This document shows, in pieces, positions 9,340 through 18,561 of a stretch of DNA of 64,000 nucleotides; the stretch's first letter is position 1; each line of letters begins with the position of its first letter. Made by a program: the position numbers and the translations under genes. The stretch comes from Streptomyces sp. NBC_01197 (GTDB lineage: Bacteria > Actinomycetota > Actinomycetes > Streptomycetales > Streptomycetaceae). The stretch is taken from contig NZ_CP108569.1 in assembly GCF_036010505.1 (NCBI RefSeq), forward strand, positions 2,358,001 through 2,422,000, written 5' to 3'. Under the pieces are notes generated by a model that was not told the origin of the DNA, did no database searches, and saw nothing but the letters and a program-made list of their open reading frames with translations.

Positions 9340-10848
9340 GTGAGTGACACTCCATTCGGATTCGGCCTTCCGCCGGAGGAGCCGGAGGACGGCGACGAGG
9401 GCAAGAGCAAGGGCGGCCGGGGCGGCGGAAGCTCCCCGCAGAATCCACTCGGGTTCGGTCCCGGCAGTGGTGGTGACAATCCGTTCGCGGCGATGTTCGG
9501 TTCGATGAACCCGAACGACCTCGGCGCGGCCTTCCAGCAGCTCGGGCAGATGCTGAGCTACGAGGGCGGCCCGGTCAACTGGGACATGGCCAAGGACATC
9601 GCCCGGCAGACGGTCGCCCAGGGCACGCCCGACGGCACCAAGGACACCAGTGTGGGCCCGGCCGAGCGGTCGGCGGTCGAGGAGGCCGTACGGCTGGCCG
9701 ATCTGTGGCTGGACGGCGTGACCTCGCTGCCCTCCGGGGCCGGTACGGCCGTCGCCTGGAGCCGCGCCGAGTGGGTCGAGGCGACGCTGCCGGTGTGGAA
9801 GGAGCTCGTCGACCCGGTCGCGGAGCGTGTCGGGGAGGCCATGGGCGGTGTGCTGCCCGAGGAGATGCAGGCCATGGCGGGCCCGCTGCTCGGCATGATG
9901 CGGTCCATGGGCGGAGCCATGTTCGGCCAGCAGATCGGGCAGGCGGTCGGAGTCCTCGCGGGCGAGGTGGTCGGCTCGTCCGACATCGGTCTGCCGCTCG
10001 GACCGGCCGGCAAGGCAGCGCTGCTCCCGCTGAACATCGAGGCCTTCGGCAAGGACCTGGGCATCGACAAGAACGAGGTGCGGCTCTACCTGGCGCTGCG
10101 CGAGGCCGCCCATCAGCGGCTCTTCGCCCACGTGCCGTGGCTGCGCTCGCATCTGTTCGGCGCGGTGGAGGGGTACGCCCGCGGCATCAAGGTCGACACC
10201 TCGAAACTGGAGGAGGTCGTCGGCCAGCTCGACCCCTCGCACCCCGAGCAGTTGCAGGAAGCCCTGCAGCAGGGCATGTTCCAGCCGGAGGACACCCCGG
10301 AGCAGAAGGCCGCGCTGGCCCGCCTGGAGACGGCACTCGCGCTGGTCGAGGGCTGGGTGGATGCCGTGGTCCACGAGGCCGCGAAGACCCGTCTGACCTC
10401 GGCGGACGCGCTGCGCGAGACGCTGCGCAGGCGCCGGGCGTCCGGTGGCCCGGCCGAGCAGACCTTCGCCACGCTGATCGGCCTTGAGCTGCGTCCGCGC
10501 CGGCTGCGGGACGCCTCGCGGCTGTGGGCCTCGCTCACGGACGCGCGGGGTGTCGACGGCCGCGACGGCCTGTGGGAGCACCCGGACATGCTGCCGACCG
10601 CTTCCGACCTGGACGACCCGGACGGTTTCGTCCACCACGAGCATCTGGACTTCTCCGAGCTGGACAAGATGCTCGGCGAGGCCGCAGGCGGCACGGCGGG
10701 CACCGGCAAGACCGATCTGACCAAGGACGGCGCCGGCACGGACGTCGGCGCAGACGCCGGCCCGGAGAACGGCACCGGCGAGAAGCCCGGGCCGAAGGAC
10801 AGCGCGAACGACGACAACGACGAGAAGAAGGACGGCTCCGGCCAGTGA
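9340..10848 (+). CDS. DUF2342 / Zincin_2 family zinc metalloprotease-like protein
   Basis: The 502-residue product starts at GTG 9340 with GAGGAAA just upstream. A Gly/Ser/Asp-rich N-terminus precedes NPFAAMFGSMNPNDLGAAFQ and an all-helical core. The HxxxH-type segment LREAAHQRLFAHVPWLR matches actinobacterial Zincin_2 proteins (Rv3195 type), as do the HPEQLQEALQQGMF and ALVEGWVDAVVHEAA helices. The last 80 residues are low complexity (Gly/Asp/Lys/Glu). Cytoplasmic, with no signal peptide. Protease activity is inferred only from family naming. It is coupled to the Nudix gene by a GTGA overlap. Confidence 0.88.
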   Translation: MSDTPFGFGLPPEEPEDGDEGKSKGGRGGGSSPQNPLGFGPGSGGDNPFAAMFGSMNPNDLGAAFQQLGQMLSYEGGPVNWDMAKDIARQTVAQGTPDGTKDTSVGPAERSAVEEAVRLADLWLDGVTSLPSGAGTAVAWSRAEWVEATLPVWKELVDPVAERVGEAMGGVLPEEMQAMAGPLLGMMRSMGGAMFGQQIGQAVGVLAGEVVGSSDIGLPLGPAGKAALLPLNIEAFGKDLGIDKNEVRLYLALREAAHQRLFAHVPWLRSHLFGAVEGYARGIKVDTSKLEEVVGQLDPSHPEQLQEALQQGMFQPEDTPEQKAALARLETALALVEGWVDAVVHEAAKTRLTSADALRETLRRRRASGGPAEQTFATLIGLELRPRRLRDASRLWASLTDARGVDGRDGLWEHPDMLPTASDLDDPDGFVHHEHLDFSELDKMLGEAAGGTAGTGKTDLTKDGAGTDVGADAGPENGTGEKPGPKDSANDDNDEKKDGSGQ

Positions 10849-11393
10849 CTCACCAGGGCACCCTCCACGACGACGCAGTCCGCGTACTGAAGGGTCACCA
10901 GGGGCACGACGAGCTTCGCCAGAGCTATCTGGACCATCTGTCGGCCCACCCGGACGGGATGTGGAAGGCGTGCGGGTCCGGGCATCTCACCGCGAGCGCT
11001 CTGGTCCTTGCTCCGGAGCGCGGGCAGGTGCTGCTCACCCTGCACCGGAAGCTGCGGATGTGGCTCCAGATGGGCGGGCACTGCGAGCCGGGCGACACAA
11101 CGGTGGCGGGAGCCGCCCTGCGCGAGGCGGCCGAGGAGTCCGGCATCCAGGGGCTGACGCTGCTGCCCGGCGGCCCGCTGAGGCTGGACCGGCACCCGAT
11201 TCCGCCGCCCTGCACCCAGCACTTCGATGTGCAGTACGCGGCCCTGGTCCCGCCGGGAGCCGTGGAACTGATCAGCGACGAGTCGCTGGACCTGCGGTGG
11301 TTCGCCTACGACGAGGTCGCGGGCGTCGCCGACGCGTCGGTCCGGCGGCTGGTGGACGCCGCCCGCACGGCGCTCGGAGAGGCAACGCTCTGA
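10845..11393 (+). CDS. Nudix hydrolase
   Basis: The 182-residue product starts at GTG 10845, which overlaps the TGA of the DUF2342 gene (GTGA). This implies translational coupling. The Nudix box runs from GGHCEPGD through REAAEESGI. The Glu expected six residues after the box Gly is Asp, and one extra residue lies between it and REAAEE, a variant found in some subfamilies. The core REAAEE metal-binding helix is intact, so hydrolysis of a nucleoside-diphosphate-linked substrate is likely. The substrate cannot be read from the sequence. Confidence 0.9.
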   Translation: MTHQGTLHDDAVRVLKGHQGHDELRQSYLDHLSAHPDGMWKACGSGHLTASALVLAPERGQVLLTLHRKLRMWLQMGGHCEPGDTTVAGAALREAAEESGIQGLTLLPGGPLRLDRHPIPPPCTQHFDVQYAALVPPGAVELISDESLDLRWFAYDEVAGVADASVRRLVDAARTALGEATL

Positions 11394-11422
11394 GCAGCGG
11401 CGGCAACCGCTGACGGACAAGG

Positions 11423-11444
11423 GGCGGCCTCCGAGGAGACCGCC
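11423..11444. terminator. Possible short hairpin between convergent genes
   Basis: A 10-bp stem with one mismatch and a minimal loop lies between the Nudix stop (11393) and the AIM24 stop (11476). The tiny loop makes this a weak call. Confidence 0.35.
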
Positions 11445-11475
11445 TCCATCCGGTTCTTCGCGTTCTCCGCGGTGT

Positions 11476-12231
11476 TCAGTTCCAGACGTTGCCCTGGTTC
11501 TGACCGTGCGCGCCCTGCTGCCCCATGCCGAACTGTGCCAGCACTCCGTCCCCGATGTTCGCGTGCTGCGGCGGCATCACCTCGCTGGGCTGGACGAACG
11601 CGAAGCCCTGGCCCAGGAAGCTGAGTTCCCAGCCCTCACCGGTGCTGCCGCGCCGCCGCCGTACCCCCGAGGAGTGCGTCTGCGCCTGCATCTGCACCCG
11701 CAGACCGGACGACCAGGCGACCACCGCGTCCGCATCGGCGTTGATGTACTTGTCCGGCGTGACCTGCATCATCAGCGGCTGCCCCGAGGTCATCAGCGCG
11801 ACCCTGCCCCGGCCGGTGATGTTGAGCTGGTACTTGCCGGATCCCGAGATGCCGTACTGGCTGTCGACCGCGACGACCGTGTGGTTCAGGCTGGAGTCCA
11901 TCGCCAGGACATAGGCGCTGTCCACCGTCAGCCCGTCCTGGTCGACATCGACCAGATGGACATGCTGCGCCAGATTGGCGAAGTAGACCGTGCCCTGCCC
12001 GTGGCAGCGCATCAGGTCGAGCCCCTCGCCCGTGTAGGCCCGCGCGTGCTGCTGCATGTTCGACTGGTACTCACCGTCGAATTCGATCAGCCCCTGGTAC
12101 GCGACCATGGCGCCCTTGCGGGCGAGTACGTCGTCGTGCCCGGTCAGCGAGACCCGCAGCAACTGCGGGTTCTGCACCGTGTACCGGTCCTGGGTCTGCT
12201 GTTCCGTGTAGCTGAAAAGCGGGCTCTGCAT
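11476..12231 (-). CDS. AIM24 family protein (third gene of operon)
   Basis: The 251-residue product starts at ATG 12231 with GAGGGGGAG upstream. It has the AIM24/tryptophan-RNA-binding-attenuator-like beta fold motifs: LARKGAMVAYQGLIEF, GEGLDLMRCHGQGTVYFA, SGKYQLNITGRGRVALMTSG and a terminal GWELSFLGQGFAFVQPSE. A His/Gln/Gly-rich tail follows. It has no signal peptide or membrane segment. It is last of three AIM24 genes on the minus strand, 17 bp after the second. AIM24 domains are beta-sandwich modules of unknown biochemical role, often encoded near TerD genes. Confidence 0.88.
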   Translation of the reverse strand: MQSPLFSYTEQQTQDRYTVQNPQLLRVSLTGHDDVLARKGAMVAYQGLIEFDGEYQSNMQQHARAYTGEGLDLMRCHGQGTVYFANLAQHVHLVDVDQDGLTVDSAYVLAMDSSLNHTVVAVDSQYGISGSGKYQLNITGRGRVALMTSGQPLMMQVTPDKYINADADAVVAWSSGLRVQMQAQTHSSGVRRRRGSTGEGWELSFLGQGFAFVQPSEVMPPQHANIGDGVLAQFGMGQQGAHGQNQGNVWN

Positions 12232-12248
12232 GATGTTCTCGCTCCCCC

Positions 12249-12929
12249 TCAGTTCCGGATCCGCAGACGGTCGGTGCTGTCCTCGCTGGGCTGCACGACG
12301 ACGATGCCCTGCCCGGAGAAGGCCATCTGGTACGCCTCCCCGCTGCCCCGCCCGATCAGCGAACCAGCCTTGAAGCTGCGTTTTCCCTTCACCTTGAGAT
12401 TCGGCGACCAGGCCACCAGGGCGTCCGGGTCGACATATGTCTCGTCCTCGCCCCTTCCGCAGTCGACGACTATCGGTGTGCCGCGTGAGGTGATGGCGAC
12501 CCAGCCGCTGCCGGACACCTGGATGTTCCACAGGCCCTGACCGGCGAACTTCGCCATGCCCTTGACCCGCTCCACTCCCCAGGTGAGGCTCGCGTCGAAG
12601 GCGAGCAGATTGCTGCCGTTGACCGAGAGCGCGTCGTTGTCGAGGTTGATGACGACGACATCCGCACCGTAATCGGCGAGGTAGAGCAGGCCGTCGCCCG
12701 AGCACTTCATGAGCGGAGCGCCCTCACCGGTGATCCAGTCACGGGCGATCTGGCGGACGGCGGGCGGATTGGGCTCGTACTGCACGAACCCCTCGTACGC
12801 GACCATCGATCCGGTCCGTGCGAGCAGGTCCTGGCCTGTCTGCATGGCGACCTTCAGCATCTTGCTGCCGTGGTTCTCCATGCGGGCCGTGACGGGGGAC
12901 GGGGCGTAGCCCGCGAGCTGCTGGTTCAT
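12249..12929 (-). CDS. AIM24 family protein (second gene of operon)
   Basis: The 226-residue product starts at ATG 12929 with GAGGGAGTCC upstream. It shares with both neighbours the sequence LARTGSMVAYEGFVQY, GEGAPLMKCSGDGLLYLAD, SGSGWVAITSRGTPIVV and a terminal YQMAFSGQGIVVVQPSE. It begins 11 bp after the stop of the TerD-AIM24 gene, so the three are one transcription unit that probably arose by tandem duplication. The sequences have diverged well beyond recent duplication. Function unknown. Confidence 0.88.
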   Translation of the reverse strand: MNQQLAGYAPSPVTARMENHGSKMLKVAMQTGQDLLARTGSMVAYEGFVQYEPNPPAVRQIARDWITGEGAPLMKCSGDGLLYLADYGADVVVINLDNDALSVNGSNLLAFDASLTWGVERVKGMAKFAGQGLWNIQVSGSGWVAITSRGTPIVVDCGRGEDETYVDPDALVAWSPNLKVKGKRSFKAGSLIGRGSGEAYQMAFSGQGIVVVQPSEDSTDRLRIRN

Positions 12930-12940
12930 GACGGACTCCC

Positions 12941-14593
12941 TCAGACCTCGTACGGCTGGACGATGATGAAGTTCCCGGGGGCGCCCCGGAACTGGAGGTT
13001 CACGCTCTCGCCGCTGTCGCCCGCGTAGGCGTTCTGCCGCAGCCGCACCTGGCTGGAGACGATCACCTGCGAGGCGGACGACCAGGCGACGACCGCGTTG
13101 CAGTCGGCGAAGGTGGTCGGCGTGACCGGCAGGACCACAGGCACACCGTGCGTCTTCACGATCACGGTGCCGGTGCCCTGGAACTGCATGGTGAACAGCG
13201 CTCCGCCGGGAATGCCGTGGCCCTCGATCCTGCGGACCTCGTACTGCAGGGTCTCGTCGAAGGCGAGCACGTTCTCCGCCGAGACGCAGATGCCGTCGCC
13301 CTGGAGCTCGATGGGGTGCAGATGGGTGCTGTTCTCGGCGAAGAAGACCTGACCACGGCCGGTGCAGCGCATCAACTGCATCTCCTGGCCGGTGGCATGG
13401 CCCACGATCCGCCCGGCGAAACCGGCTCCCTTGTAGCTGAAGTCGACCTTGCCCTGGTACATCACCATGCTGCCCTGCCGGGCGAGGACGGGGGTATCAC
13501 TGACCGTCAGGTCGGCCCGCATCAGGTACTTGTTCTGCGGGGTCCAGCGCTGACCCGTGTCCGTTTCGCGGTACTTCTGGAAAGCGGCCTGCAGCCCGGG
13601 GACCGCGATGGTCGGCGGATGCTGTCCGTAGGGGGCGGACTGCCCGTACGGAGCGGGCTGCCCCGGGGGGCCGCCGTACGGGGCCGGGGCACCCGTCGGC
13701 TGGCCCTGGCCCGGGAACTGGCCGAACTGCGGCGGCTGTTGCTGCTGCGGAAGCTGGGGCGGCTGTGCGTACGGAGCAGGGGCGGGCGGCGGGGTGGCAC
13801 CCCCTTGCAGATGCATCGGCGCGGCCATGGTGGGCGCCGAGTGCATCGGCGGCGGGGCCGGCGCGGGCAGCGGAGGCGGGGTCGGGGTCGGCAGCGGAGG
13901 CGGGGTCGCCGTTCCCCCGGACGAGGGCGCGGGCTCCGGCGTCCGAACCGGCGGGGCCTGGGGCGGAGCTGCCGGGGCGCCGAAGGAGGGGGCCGGGTCG
14001 GGAGCGGCGGCGGGCGGCGCGAAAGCGGGCGGGGCGGCGGATTGCTGCGGCGCGGTGGGCTCCTCATCGGCGACCTCACCGCCGAAGTTCCTCAGCAGCG
14101 CGTCGAGTCCGCCGTCGAAGCCCTGGCCGACGGCCGCGAACCGCCAGACGTCCTTCAGATAGAAGTCGCCCAGCATGACGGCGCGCTCGGTGGTGAACTC
14201 GGAGCCGGTGAAGGCGTATCTGACGACCTCGTCGCCACCGGCGACGATACGGATGTACCCGGGCCCGATCTGCGACATCTGGCCTGCGCCGTCGATCGTC
14301 GCGGTGAACGAGAGCTTCTGGACGGTCGCGGGGATGCGGTCGAGCGTGATCCGGAAGGATTCGGTGTCACCGGCCTGTGCGCCGAGGAGCTGGATCGACT
14401 CCTCCGGGGACTTCGGCTGGTTGAAGAAGATGAAGTACCGGTCGTCCGAGAGCTGTTCGTCGGCGTCGAGTCCGAAGCAGCTGATGTCGAAGGTCAGTCC
14501 GGCGCCCGCGATCTGCACACCCACGTACAGGTCCGTGCCCGCTGTCAGGTCACTGATCCTGGCCTTGTGGCCGCGTTGGAATTGCCTGGCCAT
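12941..14593 (-). CDS. TerD-AIM24 fusion protein
   Basis: The 550-residue product starts MARQFQRGHKAR at ATG 14593. Residues about 1-185 form a TerD domain: DISCFGLDADEQLSDDRYFIFFNQPKSPEES with its acidic calcium-site loop, then GQMSQIGPGYIRIV and ERAVMLGDFYLKDVWRF. Residues about 190-360 are a Pro/Ala/Gly/Gln-rich linker. Residues about 360-550 are an AIM24 domain (VLARQGSMVMYQGKVDF, MQLMRCTGRGQVFFAEN, ending FIIVQPYEV). TerD domains bind calcium and belong to tellurite/stress-resistance networks. It is first in the three-gene operon. No other ter gene is in the window. Confidence 0.92.
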   Translation of the reverse strand: MARQFQRGHKARISDLTAGTDLYVGVQIAGAGLTFDISCFGLDADEQLSDDRYFIFFNQPKSPEESIQLLGAQAGDTESFRITLDRIPATVQKLSFTATIDGAGQMSQIGPGYIRIVAGGDEVVRYAFTGSEFTTERAVMLGDFYLKDVWRFAAVGQGFDGGLDALLRNFGGEVADEEPTAPQQSAAPPAFAPPAAAPDPAPSFGAPAAPPQAPPVRTPEPAPSSGGTATPPPLPTPTPPPLPAPAPPPMHSAPTMAAPMHLQGGATPPPAPAPYAQPPQLPQQQQPPQFGQFPGQGQPTGAPAPYGGPPGQPAPYGQSAPYGQHPPTIAVPGLQAAFQKYRETDTGQRWTPQNKYLMRADLTVSDTPVLARQGSMVMYQGKVDFSYKGAGFAGRIVGHATGQEMQLMRCTGRGQVFFAENSTHLHPIELQGDGICVSAENVLAFDETLQYEVRRIEGHGIPGGALFTMQFQGTGTVIVKTHGVPVVLPVTPTTFADCNAVVAWSSASQVIVSSQVRLRQNAYAGDSGESVNLQFRGAPGNFIIVQPYEV

Positions 14594-14794
14594 ACGTAAC
14601 GACCGTCCCCCATCCCGAATATGTTTCCGTCGCGCCAGGCTAACGGCTGGGACCGACATCCGGCCAAGCCGGGACGGACCCGGTACGCAGCCGGTACAGA
14701 GCCGCCGGGAAGAGCCGGCACGGAGCCGCCCTGGTCACTCGCGGACGGCGGCGGATATCGCCCCGGCCACGGGCGCCAGGCTGCGGGGGCGCTG

Positions 14795-15391
14795 TCACTC
14801 ACCACGGGCGGCGGGCAGATGGGGCAGCCGCTCGGCGGCCACCACCCCTTCGAGATAGCCCCGGGCCCGCTCGGTTCGCGGATACGCCTCCAGGAGCCGC
14901 CAGAAGCTGGGTCCGTGCCCGGGCACCAGAAGATGGGCCAGCTCGTGGAGCAGCACGTAGTCGACAACGTACTCCGGCATCCCCTGGAGACGGTGCGAGA
15001 GCCGGATACTGCCCTCCGCCGGGGTGCAGGAACCCCACCGGGTGTTCTGGTTGGTCACCCAGCGCACGGAATCGGGGCGGGCCCGGCCGGCGAAGTACTG
15101 CTCGGACAGCCGCGCCGCGCGGTCGGCGAGCTCGGTGTCGCCGAGGACGCGCTTGCTCTCCTGGGCCGCCAGCTTGTCGAGCATCACGGTCACCCAGCGC
15201 TGTTCCTCGGCGTCCGACATCCGGGCGGGGATGAGCACGATGGTCCGGTCGCCCTCCCGGTACGCGGAGACCGTCCTGTTGCGCCGGGAACTCCTGCGGA
15301 CCTCCACCGGGCTCGTCGCCGGGCCGCGGGGCGGCTGGCTCTTCGCGCTGCGCGGTGGACTTCCGGCGGTGTGCAGAGGGTCGACGGGCAC
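14795..15391 (-). CDS. YgjP/SprT-type zinc metallopeptidase (M48-like, DUF45)
   Basis: The 198-residue product starts at GTG 15391. The zincin motif HELAHLLVPGHGPSFW gives HExxH with a downstream His ligand. It is preceded by NQNTRWGSCTPAEGSIRLS and followed by a helical C-terminus, as in YgjP-like proteins. The N-terminal 40 residues are Ser/Pro/Arg-rich and probably disordered. No signal peptide, so cytoplasmic. It is divergent from the E1-like gene at 15589. Its substrate is unknown. Confidence 0.88.
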   Translation of the reverse strand: MPVDPLHTAGSPPRSAKSQPPRGPATSPVEVRRSSRRNRTVSAYREGDRTIVLIPARMSDAEEQRWVTVMLDKLAAQESKRVLGDTELADRAARLSEQYFAGRARPDSVRWVTNQNTRWGSCTPAEGSIRLSHRLQGMPEYVVDYVLLHELAHLLVPGHGPSFWRLLEAYPRTERARGYLEGVVAAERLPHLPAARGE

Positions 15392-15588
15392 GCCCCGACG
15401 TTACCCGCTGTCAGTGCGGGAAGTCCCGCGCCCATGGCGGTTGAACCTTGATCCATTCACAGAGTGCAGCATTCGAAGTATTAGCCCACCGGTCCTGTGG
15501 ATAACTTTCCGCACCGTCGACGACCTGGGGGCATGCTGACAACAGAGCCGCCGGGACAGCCCGGCGGACCGTGAACGGGGGGCGTGCG

Positions 15589-16731
15589 ATGCATCCGATG
15601 GTGAAGCCCGCGCTGCGGCGCGCATGGCGGGACCGGCAATCCGTGCAGTTCGGGGTGACTCCCGCACAGGCGGTGGTGCTCGGCCCGGTGGACCCCGCGA
15701 CCGGCTGCCTCCTCGGGCTGCTGGACGGCACTCGCGGGATGGAGCTGCTGCGGGAAGAGGCCCGGGCCATGCGGTTGCCGGACGGCCAGGTGGACAAGCT
15801 GGTGGCCCGGCTGACGAAGGCGGGGCTGATCGACGATGCGGCAACCGGGGGCGCGGCGGTCGACGCGTTACGGAAACGGCCCGGCACGCTGGACCGGCTC
15901 CGCCCCGACCTGGCATCGCTCTCGCTGGTCCATCCGGAACCGGGCGGCGGTACGGCCCGTCTCGCGGCCCGGCGGGCCATACGGGTCCAGGTACGGGGTG
16001 CGGGCCGGGTCGGGGCCACGGTGGCGGCGCTGCTCTCGGCCTCCGGGGTGGGCCGGGTCGATGTGCTGGATGGCGGCACGGTCGCCCCGGGGGACGTGGC
16101 GCCGGGTGGTCTTCCGGCCGAGGCCGTCGGGGAGCGGCGGGACTCGGCCGCGCGCCGGCTGATCCGGCGGGTCGCGCCCGGGCCGCCACCACGGGCCTCG
16201 GCCGCCGCACCTGGCGGCGATGGCGGACCTGGGCTGTCCCTGATCGTCATCGCACCACGTGACGGACTCGATGCCTACGTGCCCGATCCGGCACTCTCCG
16301 CGGGGTGGATCGCGTCGGGTACACCTCATCTCTATACGGGCGTGCTCGAAGGGACGGGAGTGGTGGGGCCACTCGTCCTGCCGGGAGGCACCGCGTGCTC
16401 GGGCTGCCTGGCGCTGCGGCGGGGCGAGCGTGACCCGGGCTGGCCCCGGATGGTCGCGCAGTGGCGCTCGGGCAGGCGCGGCTCCGTGCCTGCGTGCGAT
16501 CTCAGCCTGGCCACAGCGGTGGCGGGGCTGGCGGCGGCACACGCGCTGGCGTTTCTCGACGGCGAGCTGCCGGCGTCGACAGGGGCGCGGTGGGAGGCGT
16601 CCCTGCCGCTGCTGGACTGGCGATCGGCCCGTATCGCACCCCACCCCGACTGCCGTTGTGGTGCGGGTGGGCAGACTGAGAGGGAGCGCGCCTCGGCGGC
16701 CGGGGCTCCGCACGACACAATGGCCGGGTAA
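15589..16731 (+). CDS. Orphan E1/ThiF-like (cyclodehydratase-partner-like) protein with TTA codon
   Basis: The 380-residue product starts MHPMVKPALRRAWRD at ATG 15589, preceded by GGGGGG. An N-terminal winged-helix-like module (about 1-100) has the pattern of peptide-binding domains in azole-forming proteins. A Rossmann segment follows (VQVRGAGRVGATVAALLSASGVGRVDVLD), then GTACSGCLALRR and a C-terminal DCRCG, which look like zinc-binding Cys pairs. The Arg/Lys/Asp residues needed for adenylation in ThiF/MoeB are not recognisable, so it may be a scaffold, not an active E1. An in-frame TTA leucine codon lies at 15868-15870 (codon 94). No precursor peptide or YcaO gene is in the window. Confidence 0.78.
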   Translation: MHPMVKPALRRAWRDRQSVQFGVTPAQAVVLGPVDPATGCLLGLLDGTRGMELLREEARAMRLPDGQVDKLVARLTKAGLIDDAATGGAAVDALRKRPGTLDRLRPDLASLSLVHPEPGGGTARLAARRAIRVQVRGAGRVGATVAALLSASGVGRVDVLDGGTVAPGDVAPGGLPAEAVGERRDSAARRLIRRVAPGPPPRASAAAPGGDGGPGLSLIVIAPRDGLDAYVPDPALSAGWIASGTPHLYTGVLEGTGVVGPLVLPGGTACSGCLALRRGERDPGWPRMVAQWRSGRRGSVPACDLSLATAVAGLAAAHALAFLDGELPASTGARWEASLPLLDWRSARIAPHPDCRCGAGGQTERERASAAGAPHDTMAG

Positions 16732-16772
16732 CCGCCGTACGCTCCACGGCAGTCTGGGATTTGGAGGGGCGC

Positions 16773-18362
16773 ATGTCTGATCTTCCCCGGAAAGCGGTCA
16801 CACGTACCGCCAAGCTGGCGGCACTCCCACTCGGTTTCGCCGGCCGCGCCACCTGGGGCCTGGGCAAGCGCATCGGCGGCAGATCCGCGGAGATCGTGGC
16901 ACGCGAGGTGCAGCAGCGCACGGCCGAGCAGCTCTTCAAGGTCCTGGGCGAGCTGAAGGGCGGGGCCATGAAAATGGGGCAGGCCCTCTCCGTCTTCGAG
17001 TCCGCCCTGCCCGAGGAGGTAGCGGGGCCCTACCGTGCGGCGCTGACCAAGCTCCAGGAATCCGCCCCTCCCATGCCGGTGCAGACGGTGCATGGCGTGC
17101 TGGAGGCTCAGCTGGGGACGGAGTGGCGCGAGCTGTTCGTCGAGTTCGACGACAAGCCGTCCGCCGCCGCGTCCATCGGCCAGGTGCACCGAGCGGTGTG
17201 GCACGACGGGCGCCGGGTGGCGGTCAAGGTGCAGTATCCCGGGGCCGGAGAGGCCCTGCTGTCGGATCTCACCCAGCTGAGCCGCTTCGCCCGGCTGCTC
17301 GGGCCGCTGATCCCCGGCATGGACATCAAGCCACTCATCGCCGAACTGCGCGACCGGGTCTCGGAGGAGCTGGACTACGAGCTGGAGGCGGAGGCGCAGC
17401 GGGAGCACGCGGAGGAGTTCGCCGGGGATCCGGACGTGGTGGTGCCCGATGTGGTGTACCAGAGCGATCAGGTACTGGTGACCGAGTGGATCGACGGAAT
17501 CCCGCTGGCCGAGGTGATCTCGGACGGCACGGACGAACAGCGGGACCGGGCCGGGCAGCTGCTCGCGCGCTTTCTCTTCTCGGGCCCGGCCCGCACGGGA
17601 CTGCTGCACGCCGACCCGCATCCCGGCAACTTCCGGCTGCTCCCCGCCGAGGAGTACGGGACCGCTGAGGACGGGCCCCCTGGGGGCGGGACCGCTGAGG
17701 ACGGAACGGCTGAGGGGGCGAGCGCGGAGGACGCGGTCCCGGAGGACGGCGACGGGATCGCTGAGGACGAGGACGCCGCAGAGGGGGCCCCGGTGCAGTG
17801 GCGGCTGGGAGTGCTCGACTTCGGGACCGTGGACCGGCTGCCGGGCGGGCTTCCCGCCACGATCGGCCACGCCCTGCGGATGACCATCGAGGGCGAGGCC
17901 TCCGCCGTCTACGAGATGCTCTGCGAGGAGGGGTTCGTCAAGGAGTCCATCGATCTCGACCCGGAGGCGGTGCTGGACTACCTGGTACCGATCATCGAGC
18001 CGGTGCAGGCCGACGAGTTCACGTTCAGCCGGGGGTGGATGCGCGCGCAGGCGGCCAGGATCGCCGATCCCCGCTCCCCCGCCCACCAGTTGGGCAAGCA
18101 GCTCAATCTGCCGCCGTCCTATCTGCTGATCCACCGGGTGACACTGAGCACCATCGGGGTGCTCTGCCAGCTGGGTGCGACCGTGCGGCTCCGGGACGAA
18201 CTCGAAGCCTGGGTGCCGGGGTTCCTGCCGGAGACCGTGGAAGCCGAGTTCCCGGATCAAGCCACAGGACAACCCGCGGATCAACTCACGGAACAGGTCA
18301 CGGAACAGGTCACGGGCGAAGTCCCGGAGGAGGAACTGCCTCCCGCCCAGGCTCATGCCTGA
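16773..18362 (+). CDS. AarF/UbiB (ABC1) family atypical kinase
   Basis: The 529-residue product starts MSDLPRKAV at ATG 16773, behind GGAGGGG. All ABC1 hallmarks are present: the KxGQ motif ([11 protein letters not shown]), ASIGQVHRA in place of a glycine-rich loop, AVKVQYP, ExD-type [24 protein letters not shown] and LDFGTV. Between PGNF and LDFG lies an insertion of about 50 acidic low-complexity residues (about 295-345). The C-terminus ends in short TEQVT repeats. The family supports isoprenoid-quinone or lipid metabolism; Rv3197, its counterpart near whiB7, has been linked to macrolide resistance. It converges on the wblC operon. Confidence 0.92.
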   Translation: MSDLPRKAVTRTAKLAALPLGFAGRATWGLGKRIGGRSAEIVAREVQQRTAEQLFKVLGELKGGAMKMGQALSVFESALPEEVAGPYRAALTKLQESAPPMPVQTVHGVLEAQLGTEWRELFVEFDDKPSAAASIGQVHRAVWHDGRRVAVKVQYPGAGEALLSDLTQLSRFARLLGPLIPGMDIKPLIAELRDRVSEELDYELEAEAQREHAEEFAGDPDVVVPDVVYQSDQVLVTEWIDGIPLAEVISDGTDEQRDRAGQLLARFLFSGPARTGLLHADPHPGNFRLLPAEEYGTAEDGPPGGGTAEDGTAEGASAEDAVPEDGDGIAEDEDAAEGAPVQWRLGVLDFGTVDRLPGGLPATIGHALRMTIEGEASAVYEMLCEEGFVKESIDLDPEAVLDYLVPIIEPVQADEFTFSRGWMRAQAARIADPRSPAHQLGKQLNLPPSYLLIHRVTLSTIGVLCQLGATVRLRDELEAWVPGFLPETVEAEFPDQATGQPADQLTEQVTEQVTGEVPEEELPPAQAHA

Positions 18363-18396
18363 CCGCCGGACCGTATCGGCGACTCCCGGATATACC

Positions 18397-18425
18397 CGGG
18401 GGCCGGTCGCGCCGACCGGCCCCCG
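18397..18425. terminator. Hairpin terminator after AarF gene
   Basis: A perfect 12-bp inverted repeat (18397-18408 with 18414-18425) has a 5-nt loop and starts 35 bp past the AarF stop. Confidence 0.8.
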
Positions 18426-18529
18426 ATGCCCCGATGTGCTCCGCGCTTCCCGCGCGTCTGCCGTGCTGCTGAGCATGGCCCGCTGCACTACCGGCACCAC
18501 TGCTCAGTTCTTCTTCTTTACCGCGGTAC

Positions 18530-18561
18530 GACGGCTGTTACTGCCTGACGCCTGTTACTGC
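18530..18561. repeat. Pair of 15-bp direct repeats at an operon end
   Basis: Copies at 18530-18544 and 18547-18561 differ at one base. The second copy overlaps the stop codon of the small gene at 18555. No function is evident. Confidence 0.6.

Noticed and set aside
16332..18500. 722-codon minus-strand open frame opposite the E1-like and AarF genes
   Set aside because: It spans two genes and contains no motif; AarF motifs on the plus strand are complete.
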